Positions 1-9,601 are shown, numbered from the stretch's first letter. The stretch: DNA of 64,000 bases from Sphingomonas sp. A2-49 (GCF_025548555.1 NZ_JAJLPA010000022.1:1-64000), one strand, 5' to 3'. Notes: generated from the sequence alone by a model not told the origin. A program made the numbers and translations.

Positions 1-217
1 CGCCCGGCTCGCCCGCGGTCAGCGCGCGTGGATCGAAGTCGTAGGATTCGGCGAGCTTGACCAGCAGCGCCGCCGACAGCGGCCGCTGGTTGCGCTCGAC
101 GAGGTTGAGGTAGCTCGACGAGATCGCGAGCGTCTCCGCCATCGCCGCCTGCGTCAGCCCGGCCTGGCGGCGCAATCGACGCACCGCGTGCCCGGCAAAC
201 AGTTTACGCTCCGCCAT
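1..217 (-). CDS. XRE-family transcriptional regulator, N-terminal part
   Basis: The gene begins at an ATG at 217 on the minus strand and runs off the left edge, so only the first 72 residues are seen. They form a lambda-repressor-like helix-turn-helix: LRRQAGLTQAAMAETL (about residues 15-30) and SSSYLNLVERNQRPLS (about 33-48). The opening MAERKLFAG followed by ISSSYLNLVERN is typical of the regulators that carry an ImmA/IrrE-like domain and a short-chain fatty acyl-CoA-sensing region further on (RamB/ScfR type), but that part is outside the window. The DNA-binding role is well supported; the effector is not visible. Confidence 0.8.
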   Translation of the reverse strand, partial: MAERKLFAGHAVRRLRRQAGLTQAAMAETLAISSSYLNLVERNQRPLSAALLVKLAESYDFDPRALTAGEPG

Positions 218-507
218 CCCGTCCTCCCGATCGCGTCGAAGCGTCGGACACGCCCGATCATTTGTCAAATCCTTACAGCGTGACGATCCGGCCTGTCTGC
301 GTGGTGGACACGATGACATGCCCGCCGCCGTCGCGGCACTGCCCGACCGCCCGGTCCGCGGCTACCCACCGGTCGAGAGTTTCCTGGGGAGGAAAGGTGG
401 CCGTCGGTGTTTCGTACACCGGCGGCCATTCCCGTTTGGCAACGGACCCGCACGCGCGGTTCGCGCGTAGCGTCACCGGCACGACGATACCGCCACGGGG
501 AGCATGC

Positions 508-1539
508 ATGGGCCAGGGACTGACCGCACGGATTCGCGAGAACATCGTGCTCTACGGCGCACTGGCCGCCAACCTCGGGATCGGCATCGCGAAGTTCGTC
601 GCGGCGGGGATCACCGGATCGTCGTCGATGCTGACCGAAGGCGTGCACAGCTGCGTCGACAGCGGCAACCAGGTCCTGCTGCTCTACGGACAGCACCGTG
701 CCAAGCGCCAGCCCGACGCGGTCCACCCGTTCGGTTATGGCCGCGAACTCTATTTCTGGGCGTTCGTCGTCGCGATCCTGATCTTCGCGGTCGGCGCCGG
801 CGTCTCGGTCTACGAGGGCTATCTCCACATCGTCGAGCCGGAGCCGCTGAGCGACCCGCTGGTGAACTATATCGTGCTTGCCATCGCCTTTGCGCTGGAG
901 GGGTCGTCGTGGTTCATCGCGATGCGCGAATTCGCCAAGGCGAAGGGCGACACCGGATGGTGGCGCGCGATCCGGCAGAGCAAGGATCCGGCGGGGTTCA
1001 TCGTCCTCTTCGAGGATTCGGCGGCGCTCGCGGGTCTTGCGATCGCCGCGATCGGCGTCTGGGCGAGCCATGCGCTGGCCGATCCGCGGATCGACGGCGT
1101 CGCATCGATCGCGATCGGCCTGATCCTGGGGCTCGTCGCCGTCCTGCTCGCGCGCGAGGCGAAGGGGCTGCTGATCGGCGAGCGCGCCAATCCACAGGTG
1201 GTCGAGACGGTGCGCGCGATCATCGATCGCCACCCGGCGGTGACCTGCGTCAACCACGTCCGCACGATCCACACCGCGCCGGATGCGATCTTCGTCGCGG
1301 TCAGCGCCGATTTCGTCGACCACGTCACGATGGGGGAGGCGGAAACGCTGATCGAGCACCTCGAGGACGAATTGCGCGCCGCGGTGCCGCTGCTCAGTTC
1401 AATCTACATCCGCCCCGAAAAGCGCGAGAATGCGGCGACGCTGGCGCCGGCGGGTGATCGCCGCCGCGGTCAGTTCGCGAGGCGCGCCGCGCCGCGGCTC
1501 AACCGCTCGATCACCTGCGTATCGGTGATGCGGCGATAG
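508..1539 (+). CDS. Cation diffusion facilitator (CDF) transporter
   Basis: Inner-membrane divalent metal/proton antiporter of the CDF family (343 aa). The N-terminal two thirds hold hydrophobic segments, starting near NIVLYGALAANLGIGIAKF, and the C-terminal third is the soluble CDF domain. The metal-site regions are visible as HSCVDSGNQ in TM2 and FEDSAAL in TM5. The start at 508 is preceded by GGGGAG 5 nt upstream; an open frame continues further upstream but shows no family sequence. The last 70 bases overlap the convergent DUF1206 gene. The metal (Zn, Fe or Mn) cannot be told from the sequence. Confidence 0.88.
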   Translation: MGQGLTARIRENIVLYGALAANLGIGIAKFVAAGITGSSSMLTEGVHSCVDSGNQVLLLYGQHRAKRQPDAVHPFGYGRELYFWAFVVAILIFAVGAGVSVYEGYLHIVEPEPLSDPLVNYIVLAIAFALEGSSWFIAMREFAKAKGDTGWWRAIRQSKDPAGFIVLFEDSAALAGLAIAAIGVWASHALADPRIDGVASIAIGLILGLVAVLLAREAKGLLIGERANPQVVETVRAIIDRHPAVTCVNHVRTIHTAPDAIFVAVSADFVDHVTMGEAETLIEHLEDELRAAVPLLSSIYIRPEKRENAATLAPAGDRRRGQFARRAAPRLNRSITCVSVMRR

Positions 1540-2282
1540 ACCGCCTCCACCGCGCTGAACACGCCGAACAGCAACAGCCCCGCCGCGACGGTGATGCGCA
1601 GGCTTTCGGGAAAGCTGTCGAGCGCCTGTTCCAGCCCGCCCGCGTCGGACGCGCGGCTGTTGCGGCTCGCCTGCGCCATGAACACGCCGGTCGCGGCAAA
1701 GACGATACCGCGCGCCAGATAGCCGGCACGCCCGACCCAGGCGACCCAGGCCTGTCCCGCCGCACGCGGTTCGAGATGCTTGAGGAACCCCAGCTTGACC
1801 GCCTTGACGATCTGGTACGCCGCCAGTCCGATGAGGACCGCCGCCACCACGATCAGCGCGATCCGGCCGCCAGGCCAGCGCAAGGCCGTCGATGCGCCCA
1901 TCTCCGCGGCATTGCCCGCGCTGCGCTCGCCCCAGACGAGCAAGCGCACCGCCGCCCAGCACAGCGACAGGTGCACCACGCCCGATATCGCGCCGCCCAG
2001 TCGCTTGACGATCCCGCCCGCGCCGCTCCCCTGCCCCTCGCTGTCGACCGCGGCCTCGGACAGGCGCCACAGGCCATAGCCGGCGAAGCCCAGCGCCATC
2101 AGCGCCAGCACTATCCCGCCGCCCGTGCTCTGCACGAAACCGAGCGCGCCCTGGTTGTCCTCCGTCCGGCCGAGCCGCAGCGTCAGGTAACCGACCGCGC
2201 CATAGGTCACCGCGCGCGCCGCGAAGCCGAGCCGCGCCGCCATCTCCAGTCCGTCGATCCTGCCGCTCGCCCGTTGTGCCAT
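1470..2282 (-). CDS. DUF1206 domain membrane protein
   Basis: A 270-aa integral membrane protein made of three repeats of a two-helix unit, as is usual for DUF1206. The repeats start near AARLGFAARAVTYGAVGYL, LGGAISGVVHLSLCWAAVR and VGRAGYLARGIVFAATGVF. The start at 2282 follows the Shine-Dalgarno sequence GGGGAGG, which favours it over an in-frame start 36 bases upstream. It overlaps the convergent CDF gene by 70 bp. The biochemical role of DUF1206 proteins is unknown. Confidence 0.82.
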   Translation of the reverse strand: MAQRASGRIDGLEMAARLGFAARAVTYGAVGYLTLRLGRTEDNQGALGFVQSTGGGIVLALMALGFAGYGLWRLSEAAVDSEGQGSGAGGIVKRLGGAISGVVHLSLCWAAVRLLVWGERSAGNAAEMGASTALRWPGGRIALIVVAAVLIGLAAYQIVKAVKLGFLKHLEPRAAGQAWVAWVGRAGYLARGIVFAATGVFMAQASRNSRASDAGGLEQALDSFPESLRITVAAGLLLFGVFSAVEAVYRRITDTQVIERLSRGAARLAN

Positions 2283-2398
2283 GTCGTCGCCTCCCCGTGT
2301 CCGCACGCCAACCGTCACGCACCGGCGATCGTTCCGGCGCGGACCGCCGGCCCGGCCATGGTTGCACGGGATGCCGGCGCGCTGGTATCGGGGCGCGG

Positions 2399-3118
2399 AT
2401 GCAACGCCTGCTCCTGCGCCTGCCGCGCGCCGCCGTGATGCTGTTCGCCCTGGCGCTGACGCCCGCCCCCGCCGGCGCCGCGGTGACGATGACCTTCTGG
2501 AGCCACGACTTCGGCAAGCATTTCCCGCATGCGCTCATCAGCCTGCGCGGAACGCCCGACGCCGGCGGCGCGGCGGTCGACCGCGTGCTGGGCTTCACCG
2601 CCCGGTCGCTGTCGCCGGCGATCCTGTTGGGGACGGTCCGCGGGCGCGTCGAATCGCCCGACCGCGGATATATGGACCAGAGCGTCGCCCAGTTCTCGGT
2701 CGTGCTCGACGATGCGCGCTACGCAAGAGTGGTGGCGCTGGCCGCGGCATGGGACGAGGCGACCGGCGACGCGCGGTACAATCTCAAGTCGCGCAACTGC
2801 GTCCATTTCGTCCGCGAAGCCGCGCGGATCGCGGGGCTCGCCGGGCTCGACCAGCCGCGGCTGATGAAGAAGCCGCGATCCTATCTGCAGGCGGTGGCGG
2901 CGGCGAACCCGGACAGGATCACGATCGTCGCGATGCGCGGCGATGCCTATCTGGCATCGCTGCCGCCGCTCGCCCCCGCCGATCCGCCCTATCCCCGCAC
3001 GATCTCCATCACGTCGAGCGTCGACTGGAATCCCGGGAACGGCAGCACCAGCCGCCAGCGGGCCGGGCCGATGCGCTCGACCAGCCCCGCCATGTCGCGT
3101 CGTTTGTCGCGGCCGTAG
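2399..3118 (+). CDS. Secreted protein of unknown function with an NCVHF motif
   Basis: A 239-aa protein with an N-terminal signal peptide (hydrophobic residues about 8-26, cleavage likely after AGAA). The mature part opens with TFWSHDFGKHFPHALISL and later has LKSRNCVHFVREAA. An early His followed by a Cys inside NCVHF recalls the circularly permuted NlpC/P60-like papain fold; this is a guess from motif order. The last 43 codons overlap the convergent DUF4893 gene and are low-complexity, so the conserved protein probably ends before them. I do not recognise the family with certainty. Confidence 0.6.
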   Translation: MQRLLLRLPRAAVMLFALALTPAPAGAAVTMTFWSHDFGKHFPHALISLRGTPDAGGAAVDRVLGFTARSLSPAILLGTVRGRVESPDRGYMDQSVAQFSVVLDDARYARVVALAAAWDEATGDARYNLKSRNCVHFVREAARIAGLAGLDQPRLMKKPRSYLQAVAAANPDRITIVAMRGDAYLASLPPLAPADPPYPRTISITSSVDWNPGNGSTSRQRAGPMRSTSPAMSRRLSRP

Positions 3119-3603
3119 CGCATCGGCCGGTCCTCGTCGCCGAGCGCCAGTGTGCCGAGGAAGACGGTGCGCGCATCGGTGCCGTCGTACAGATCGCCGC
3201 TGGCGCGCTGTTCGCCGTCGGTGACGAAGCGGCGGACGCCCGCCTCCTCGATCACGCGGCACCCCTGCCACGCGCCGCTCAGCAACGCGCGGGTGCCGGG
3301 CCCGACCCCGCCCAGTCGATGGACGCGGCACCGGTAGCTGCCGGGCCGCAGCGCCGCGCCCTCGATCGCGCGGTCGGGGTCGAACAGCGCCCGGTCGGCA
3401 CGCAGCGCGGCGGCCCCGTCCGCCGTCGCGCCGACCTTGGCCAGCGCCTGCACCCAGGCGTCGCGCCAGCCGCGCAGTCGCTCGCGGTCCTGCCGCGTCG
3501 CGACCTTGCGCCAGTCGACGTCGACGTCCGCCTGCGCCCGGACCGCCGCGGTCGCGAGCAGCGCCACGGCGAGCGCGGGCAGCGCGACGCGCAGCGCCCT
3601 CAT
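2989..3603 (-). CDS. DUF4893-type secreted protein
   Basis: A 204-aa protein with a signal peptide (RVALPALAVALLATAAVRA, residues 4-22). The mature part has WRKVATRQDRERLRGWRDAW near the N-terminus and SYRCRVHRLGG and FPGFQSTLDVMEIV towards the end, as in DUF4893 proteins. Its ATG overlaps the stop codon of the upstream dehydrogenase (ATGA at 3600-3603), so the two are co-translated. The pairing gives no clear functional hint. The 3' end overlaps the convergent secreted-protein gene by 130 bp. Confidence 0.72.
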   Translation of the reverse strand: MRALRVALPALAVALLATAAVRAQADVDVDWRKVATRQDRERLRGWRDAWVQALAKVGATADGAAALRADRALFDPDRAIEGAALRPGSYRCRVHRLGGVGPGTRALLSGAWQGCRVIEEAGVRRFVTDGEQRASGDLYDGTDARTVFLGTLALGDEDRPMRYGRDKRRDMAGLVERIGPARWRLVLPFPGFQSTLDVMEIVRG

Positions 3604-4385
3604 GCCGCGGTCCAGCCGCCGTCGACCGACATATTGGCGCCGGTGATCGCCTTCGCCTCGTCGCGGCAGAGGAACAGCGCGAGCGCGGCGACCTGTTCGG
3701 GGGTGACGAACGCCTTGGTCGGCTGCGCCGCGAGCAGCACGTCGTTCATCACCTGTTCGCGCGTCATCCCGCGCGCGGCCATCGTGTCGGGGATCTGCGC
3801 CTCGACCAACGGCGTCCAGACGTAGCCCGGCGAGATGCAGTTGACCGTGATCCCCGAGGTCGCGGTTTCGAGCGCCAGCGTCTTGGTGAGGCCCGCGATG
3901 CCGTGCTTGGCCATGACATAGGCCGACTTGTTGGGGCTCGCGACGAGGCTGTGCGCCGAGGCGGTGGTGATGAGACGCCCCCAGCCGCGCGCCTTCATGT
4001 GCGGGATCGCCGCCTTCGCGACATACCAGGCCGACAACAGGTTGATGCGGATGATCGCCTCCATCCGGTCGTCCGGGAAGCTTTCGATCGGCGAGACGTG
4101 CTGGATGCCGGCATTGTTGACCGCGATGTCGACGCCGCCCGTTTCGCGCGCGGCGCGATCGACCAGCGCGGCGATCTGGTCGGGCTTCGTCATGTCGGCG
4201 GGATCGTACAGCGCCGCCGCGCCGCTGGCGCCGGCGAGCTCGGCGCGGATCACCTCGATCGCGGCGGCGTCGCCGAACCCGTTGATGACGACGCTCGCGC
4301 CCTCGGCGGCGAACGCGCGGGCATAGGCGAGGCCGATGCCGGAGGTGGAGCCGGTGACCAATGCGGTCTTGCCCTTGAGGAACAT
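3600..4385 (-). CDS. 3-hydroxybutyrate dehydrogenase (SDR family)
   Basis: NAD-dependent short-chain dehydrogenase, 261 aa, predicted to interconvert 3-hydroxybutyrate and acetoacetate in the cytoplasm. The cofactor motif TGSTSGIG (11-18), NNAG (90-93) and the catalytic Ser143, Tyr156 and Lys160 (SAYVMAK) are all present. The opening LKGKTALVTGSTSGIG, FGDAA after the second strand and AAQPTKAFVTPEQVA near the C-terminus are typical of 3-hydroxybutyrate dehydrogenases. A good Shine-Dalgarno (AGGAG) precedes the start. The presence of a PHA depolymerase gene at 34 kb fits use of released 3-hydroxybutyrate. Confidence 0.85.
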   Translation of the reverse strand: MFLKGKTALVTGSTSGIGLAYARAFAAEGASVVINGFGDAAAIEVIRAELAGASGAAALYDPADMTKPDQIAALVDRAARETGGVDIAVNNAGIQHVSPIESFPDDRMEAIIRINLLSAWYVAKAAIPHMKARGWGRLITTASAHSLVASPNKSAYVMAKHGIAGLTKTLALETATSGITVNCISPGYVWTPLVEAQIPDTMAARGMTREQVMNDVLLAAQPTKAFVTPEQVAALALFLCRDEAKAITGANMSVDGGWTAA

Positions 4386-4487
4386 CAGAACTCTCCTGTT
4401 GATCCCCGGTACCTGCGTCGATGCGCGGCCGGTTGCAACCGGGGGTGGTGTTCGGGCATTCGTAACGCAAGCTAAACGGAGCCTGCC

Positions 4488-5390
4488 ATGCGCCTCGACG
4501 ATTTCGACCCCAATATTGACGTCGGCGACCAGGGCAACCGGGGCGGTGGCGGTGGCGGCGGCGGCCTGCTGTTCGGCCTGCTGCCGCTGATCGGCAGCCG
4601 GTTCGGCTGTGGCGGGATCGTCGTCGCACTCCTGCTGTTCGCCGTGTTCGGCGGGCTGGGCAATCTGGGCAGCCTGGTCGGCGGCGGTGGCGGCAGCGGC
4701 ACGCAGGTGACGCGCAACGCCCCCGCAGGGGGCACGTCGGCAACGCAGATCTGCACCTCCGATCCCGCCAAGAAGGCGGCGTGCGACGCATTCAGTTCCG
4801 CGCAGAAGACGTGGACGGCGCTGTTCGCGCAGAGCGGCGAACGCTTCCAGGCACCCGGCCTCCAGTTCTTCTCGCAGAACGGCCAGTCCGGTTGCGGCGC
4901 GGCCCAATCGGCCATGGGGCCCTTCTATTGCCCGACCGACCAGAAGATCTACCTCGACACCAGCTTCTTCGGCGAACTCGCCAACCGCTTCGGTGCCAAG
5001 GGCGACTTCGCGCAGGACTATGTGATCGCGCACGAGTTCGGCCACCATATCCAGAACCTGCTCGGCACGTCGGACAAGGTGCAGCAGATCCAGCGCAGCG
5101 CGGGTGAGGTCGAGGGCAATGCCGCCTCGGTCCGCCTCGAATTGCAGGCCGATTGCTATGCCGGCGTCTGGGCGGCGCAAAACCGCAGCCGGATGGAGCC
5201 CGGCGACCTCGAGGAAGGGCTGACCGCGGCGCATGCGATCGGCGACGACACCTTGCAGAAGGAAAGCCAGGGCCGCGTCGTCCCCGACAGCTTCACGCAC
5301 GGCACGTCGGCGGAGCGCGCGAAATGGCTCCAGCGCGGCATCCAGAGCGGCGATCCGGCGCAATGCGACACCTTCTCCGGCGCGATCTGA
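4488..5390 (+). CDS. Neutral zinc metallopeptidase (YpfJ / KPN_02809 family)
   Basis: A 300-aa membrane-anchored protein. After MRLDDFDPN and a Gly-rich stretch (19-26) comes one transmembrane segment (about 41-62), a second Gly-rich linker, and the peptidase domain, which carries the zinc motif HEFGHH (182-187) and, further on, a LQADCYAGVW segment supplying the remaining ligand region. Length and order match the family well. Physiological substrates are not known. The gene stands alone, divergent from the hydroxybutyrate dehydrogenase gene. Confidence 0.88.
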   Translation: MRLDDFDPNIDVGDQGNRGGGGGGGGLLFGLLPLIGSRFGCGGIVVALLLFAVFGGLGNLGSLVGGGGGSGTQVTRNAPAGGTSATQICTSDPAKKAACDAFSSAQKTWTALFAQSGERFQAPGLQFFSQNGQSGCGAAQSAMGPFYCPTDQKIYLDTSFFGELANRFGAKGDFAQDYVIAHEFGHHIQNLLGTSDKVQQIQRSAGEVEGNAASVRLELQADCYAGVWAAQNRSRMEPGDLEEGLTAAHAIGDDTLQKESQGRVVPDSFTHGTSAERAKWLQRGIQSGDPAQCDTFSGAI

Positions 5391-5437
5391 TCGATCCGCC
5401 GCGCTGGGCGCCGTTCCTGCCGCCGCCGGAGCGCCGT

Positions 5438-6385
5438 TCAGCGGCCCGCGAGCTGACGGGCGAAATGCACCTCGACCGCCCGCGTCACGCTGTCGGCGAT
5501 CCGCTGGCGTCCGTCCGGGCTGTCGAGAAAGGCGGCGTCGACCGGGTTTGAGATATAGCCCGTCTCGAACAGGATCGAGGGCATGTCGGGCGCCTTCAGC
5601 ACCATCAGCGACGCCATCCGGTGGAACACCGGCTTGGTCGGGATCCGCGGCCTGGCTTCGCGGCCGAGCAGGCGGGCGAAGGCCGCGGACGTGTTCATCG
5701 TCTCGCGCTGCGTCAGGTCGATCAGGATCGACGACACGTCCGCGCCCGCATCGCCCAGGTTGAGGCCGGCGATCACGTCCGCCTTGTTCTCCCGCGCCGC
5801 GAGCCGCGCCGCCTCCTTGTCGGACGCGACCTCGGACAGCGTATAGACCGACGCGCCCGACGCATCGCCGCTGCCGACGCTGTCGCAATGGATCGAGATG
5901 AACAGCGCCGCCTTCAGCCGGCGCGCGATCCCGTAGCGTTCGCGCAGCACGAGATAGCGGTCGTCGTCGCGGGTCAGCGCGACGCGCACGCGCCCGGTGG
6001 CGAGCAGGTCGTCGCGGATCGCCTGCGCGATGCGCAGCGTAACGTCCTTCTCGCGCAGGCCGTTGGCGGCGTTGATCGCGCCGGGATCGATCCCGCCATG
6101 GCCCGCGTCGATCACCACCAGCGGCCGGCTGTCGTCGCCACGCACACGCGGCAGCGTCATGCCGCGCGCGGGCGGCGGCACCGGCACCGACACCTTATAT
6201 TGCGGCCGCCGGCCCCATCGGGCGATGTCGAGCGCCACGGCGTCGGGCACCGGGCCTCGATCGGCGACGGCGGGTCGCGCGCCCGACGCCGGCGGCGCGA
6301 TCCCCAGGGCGACGGTCAGGAGCGCGGGCGCGAACACGTGATATCCTTGCCGCGACCGGGGGCTGCGGGTCCAGCGAAAAGCCAT
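5438..6385 (-). CDS. N-acetylmuramoyl-L-alanine amidase (Amidase_3)
   Basis: Zinc-dependent amidase of 315 aa that cuts the bond between the MurNAc glycan and the stem peptide in the periplasm. A signal sequence (about 17-35) is followed by a proline-rich linker and the catalytic domain with zinc ligands in DAGHGG (His96), REKDV (Glu112) and SIHCDSV (His166), plus the C-terminal catalytic Glu in FETGYISN. There is no recognisable AMIN domain, so it is a short form of the AmiC type. The start at 6385 is supported by GAGGTGAG just upstream. Confidence 0.87.
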   Translation of the reverse strand: MAFRWTRSPRSRQGYHVFAPALLTVALGIAPPASGARPAVADRGPVPDAVALDIARWGRRPQYKVSVPVPPPARGMTLPRVRGDDSRPLVVIDAGHGGIDPGAINAANGLREKDVTLRIAQAIRDDLLATGRVRVALTRDDDRYLVLRERYGIARRLKAALFISIHCDSVGSGDASGASVYTLSEVASDKEAARLAARENKADVIAGLNLGDAGADVSSILIDLTQRETMNTSAAFARLLGREARPRIPTKPVFHRMASLMVLKAPDMPSILFETGYISNPVDAAFLDSPDGRQRIADSVTRAVEVHFARQLAGR

Positions 6386-6433
6386 GCTCACCTCGTCCCG
6401 CGTCGCCACCGCGGGACGCCTGCCGCGCGTCAT

Positions 6434-6830
6434 GCCGCAGCGTCCGCAAACGCGCGGTTAACGTACGCGAGCGGCAGGATTCTGCCGCTTCGGGCGGCAA
6501 TGTGCTGCCAGTTGCGGTGCGGGTGTGGCGATGCTACCAATCACCGGCACCCGTGCGTCGCGCCAACCACAGGCGACGTGCAGGTCCCCGCGTCTTCCCG
6601 GCGCGGGTTTAACCAGGTTGACGCTCGCATGACGCACTTATCCAACGTTCGACACCGCCCGGCTTCGGCCGGCGGCGTGTCGGGCGTGTGGGAGGGCCGT
6701 GCCCCCCGACGTGCCGGGCGAGCAGACGCATCTTTGCCACATCGCGCCGGTTTGCCCGGCGCCACCTATCAACGCGCGTGCGCGCCCTTCGGCGATGCCG
6801 GTGGAGCGCCACGCGCGCGGAGACATTTCA
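6434..6830. other. Intergenic region / long leader of rne
   Basis: About 400 bases between the divergent amidase and rne genes with no credible coding sequence. A possible promoter for rne reads TTGACG at 6618-6623 with an AT-richer stretch around 6638-6645, which would leave a leader of roughly 190 nt. Long rne leaders are used for autoregulation in enterobacteria; whether that holds here is inference only. Several GC-rich inverted repeats lie between 6660 and 6760. Confidence 0.35.
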
Positions 6831-9587
6831 ATGACCACGCGTATGCTGATCGACGCACGCCACCGGGAGGAAACCCGGGTCGCCGTCGTCAAGAATAACC
6901 GGATCGAGGAATTCGATTTCGAGAGCGCCGAGCGCAAGCAGCTCAAGGGCAACATCTACCTCGCCAAGGTGACCCGCGTCGAACCGTCGCTGCAGGCGGC
7001 GTTCGTCGACTATGGCGGCAATCGCCACGGCTTCCTCGCGTTCAGCGAGATCCACCCCGATTACTACCAGATCCCCAAGGAGGATCGCGACGCGCTGCTG
7101 CGCGAGGAGGCGGAGCATGCCGCCGAGGAAGCCGCGCTGCGCGCCGAGCACGACGACGACGACCATGACGACGACGGCGATCACGGCGACGACCATGGCG
7201 GCGACGACCACGACGACGATTACGACGCCGACGACGGCGATGGCGACGCGGGCGAGGACGGCGAAGGCGCGGCCGAGCGACCGTCCAAGAAGGCGCGCAA
7301 CGGCAACGACGATCAGGTGGAGGCCCTGCGCCAGCGTCGCATGAACCTGCGCCGCCGCTACAAGATCCAGGACGTGATCCGCCGCCGCCAGGTGCTGCTG
7401 GTGCAGGTCGTGAAGGAAGAGCGCGGCAACAAGGGCGCGGCGCTGACGACCTATCTCAGCCTCGCCGGCCGCTATTGCGTGCTGATGCCCAACACGTCGC
7501 ACGGCGGCGGGATCAGCCGCAAGATCAGCAACGCCGCCGATCGCAAGCGGCTGAAGTCGATCATGGCCGACATGCAGCTGCCGCCGTCGATGGGCTGTAT
7601 CGTGCGGACCGCCGGGCTCCAGCGCACGAAGGTCGAGATCAAGCGCGACTTCGACTATCTCGCGCGGCTGTGGGACGGCATCCGCGACGCGACGCTCGGC
7701 TCGTCGGCGCCGGCGCTGATCTACGGCGACAGCGACCTCATCAAGCGCGCGATCCGCGACATCTACAATCGCGAGATCGACGAGGTGATCGTCGAGGGCG
7801 AGGAGGGCTATCTCCACGCCAAGGAATTCATGAAGCTGCTGATGCCCAGCCACGCGCGCCGGGTGAAGCAATATGCCGACGCGGTGCCGCTGTTCCAGCG
7901 TGCGCACGTCGAGGACCAGCTGGCCGCGATGTACCATCCGGTCGTGCAGCTGAAATCGGGCGGCTATCTGGTCATCAACCCGACCGAGGCGCTGGTGTCG
8001 ATCGACATCAACTCCGGCCGTTCGACGCGCGAGCACAATATCGAACAGACCGCGACCGCGACCAACCTCGAGGCCGCCAAGGAAATCGCCCGCCAGCTGC
8101 GCCTGCGCGACATGGCCGGCCTCGTCGTCATCGACTTCATCGACATGGACAACAATTCGAACGTCCGGAAGGTCGAGAAGGCGATGAAGGAGGCGCTGAA
8201 GGACGATCGCGCCCGCATTCAGGTCGGCCGCATCTCGTCGTTCGGGCTGATGGAAATGAGCCGCCAGCGCCTGCGCACCGGCGTGCTGGAGGCGTCGACG
8301 CGCGCCTGCCCGCATTGCGAGGGGACCGGGCTCGTCCGCACCGCCTCGTCCGCCGGCCTGTCGGCGCTGCGCATGATCGAGGACGAGGCCGCGCGCGGTC
8401 GCGGCTCGCTGCTGACGCTGCGCGCCAGCCAGGAAGCGACGATCTACGTCCTCAACCGCAAGCGCGCCGACATCGCCGAGATCGAGGACCGCTACGGCGT
8501 GCAGGTCGAGATCCTGCCCGATCGCGAGGAGGAGGGCGCGCGCATGTCGGTCGAGGCGTCGGGTCCGCCGCCCGCCTATGCGCCCAAGATCGAGGCGCTG
8601 ATCGCCGAGGACTATGACGACGTCCCCGAGGAGATCGAGGAGGACGAGGAAGAGATCGTCGAAGAGGCGGAGGCCGAGGAACAGCCCCGCCGCGAAAGCC
8701 GTCCGCGCGAACAGCGCGAGGATGGCGAGGGTCGCGGTCGTGGTCGCCGCCGGCGTCGCGGGCGTCGCGGTCGCAAGGACGAGAATGGCGAGGGCGGCCA
8801 GGACGACGGCGCGCAGGACGACGCGCGCGGTCAGGACGAGGACGCACCCGTCGGCACGATCGATGCCGACCTCGACGACGGCGACGCGGTCAGCGATCGC
8901 GCCGACACCGGCGATGCCGAGTTCGCCGGCGAGCAGCCGCAGGGCGAGGGACGCCGCCGTCGCGGTCGTCGCGGTCGCCGCGGTGGCCGTCGTCAGGAGG
9001 GCACGCAGGACGGCGCCGATCGCGGCGCGACGGACCCGCAGTTCCCCGATGACGAGGCGGACACCGCACAGGACGAGCGCGAACCGATCGTCGAGGCCGG
9101 CGATGCCGGTCCGGTGACGACCGGGCTCGACGCCCCCGCCCCTGCCGTGGTCGAGGACGCCGTTCCCGTGGATGCGCCCAAGACGCGCCGCCGTCCGCGC
9201 GCACGCGCCGGCGCCCCGGCGGTCGATGCGCCCGTGGTCGAGGCACAACCCGTCGCCGAGGCCGCTGCCGCTGTGGACGCGGATGTGCCGGCCAAGCCCA
9301 AGCGCACCCGCAAGAAGGCGACGCCGGCCCCCGCCGCGACAGACGACGTGACGCCAGCCGCCCCGGTCGTCGAGGACGCACCCGCCGCCGGGGAAAAGCC
9401 GAAGCGCCGCCGCACGCGCAAGCCGGCCGCAACGGAGGAGGCCGCAGCCGTCGAGGATAGCGCGCCGGAACCGGTGGTGGCGGACGAGGCCCCCGCGGCC
9501 GAGGTCGCGGACACGCCGGCCGGCGGCAGCGACGACCCGGACGGTGCCCCGCGCCGCGGCTGGTGGCAGCGCACCTTCGGCGCCTGA
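6831..9587 (+). CDS. rne: Ribonuclease E
   Basis: Endoribonuclease of the RNA degradosome, 918 aa. The N-terminal catalytic half begins MTTRMLIDARHREETRVAVV and contains the S1 domain, which is interrupted by an Asp/His-rich insertion (about residues 106-146). The catalytic core has VSIDINSGRSTREHNIE and DMAGLVVIDFIDMDNNSN with the DNase I-like acidic residues, and the zinc-link CPHCEGTG. After about residue 600 the protein becomes a disordered scaffold with alternating acidic and Arg-rich blocks (RGRGRRRRRG, RRRRGRRGRRGG) and Ala/Pro/Lys repeats. It ends with GWWQRTFG. A strong terminator follows directly. Confidence 0.95.
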   Translation: MTTRMLIDARHREETRVAVVKNNRIEEFDFESAERKQLKGNIYLAKVTRVEPSLQAAFVDYGGNRHGFLAFSEIHPDYYQIPKEDRDALLREEAEHAAEEAALRAEHDDDDHDDDGDHGDDHGGDDHDDDYDADDGDGDAGEDGEGAAERPSKKARNGNDDQVEALRQRRMNLRRRYKIQDVIRRRQVLLVQVVKEERGNKGAALTTYLSLAGRYCVLMPNTSHGGGISRKISNAADRKRLKSIMADMQLPPSMGCIVRTAGLQRTKVEIKRDFDYLARLWDGIRDATLGSSAPALIYGDSDLIKRAIRDIYNREIDEVIVEGEEGYLHAKEFMKLLMPSHARRVKQYADAVPLFQRAHVEDQLAAMYHPVVQLKSGGYLVINPTEALVSIDINSGRSTREHNIEQTATATNLEAAKEIARQLRLRDMAGLVVIDFIDMDNNSNVRKVEKAMKEALKDDRARIQVGRISSFGLMEMSRQRLRTGVLEASTRACPHCEGTGLVRTASSAGLSALRMIEDEAARGRGSLLTLRASQEATIYVLNRKRADIAEIEDRYGVQVEILPDREEEGARMSVEASGPPPAYAPKIEALIAEDYDDVPEEIEEDEEEIVEEAEAEEQPRRESRPREQREDGEGRGRGRRRRRGRRGRKDENGEGGQDDGAQDDARGQDEDAPVGTIDADLDDGDAVSDRADTGDAEFAGEQPQGEGRRRRGRRGRRGGRRQEGTQDGADRGATDPQFPDDEADTAQDEREPIVEAGDAGPVTTGLDAPAPAVVEDAVPVDAPKTRRRPRARAGAPAVDAPVVEAQPVAEAAAAVDADVPAKPKRTRKKATPAPAATDDVTPAAPVVEDAPAAGEKPKRRRTRKPAATEEAAAVEDSAPEPVVADEAPAAEVADTPAGGSDDPDGAPRRGWWQRTFGA

Positions 9588-9601
9588 ACCCCTGACGACG
9601 A

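Noticed and set aside
6828..9248. Open frame of 806 codons antisense to rne
   Set aside because: Its sequence mirrors the rne codon pattern (GC-rich third positions) and shows no family features; RNase E on the other strand is certain.
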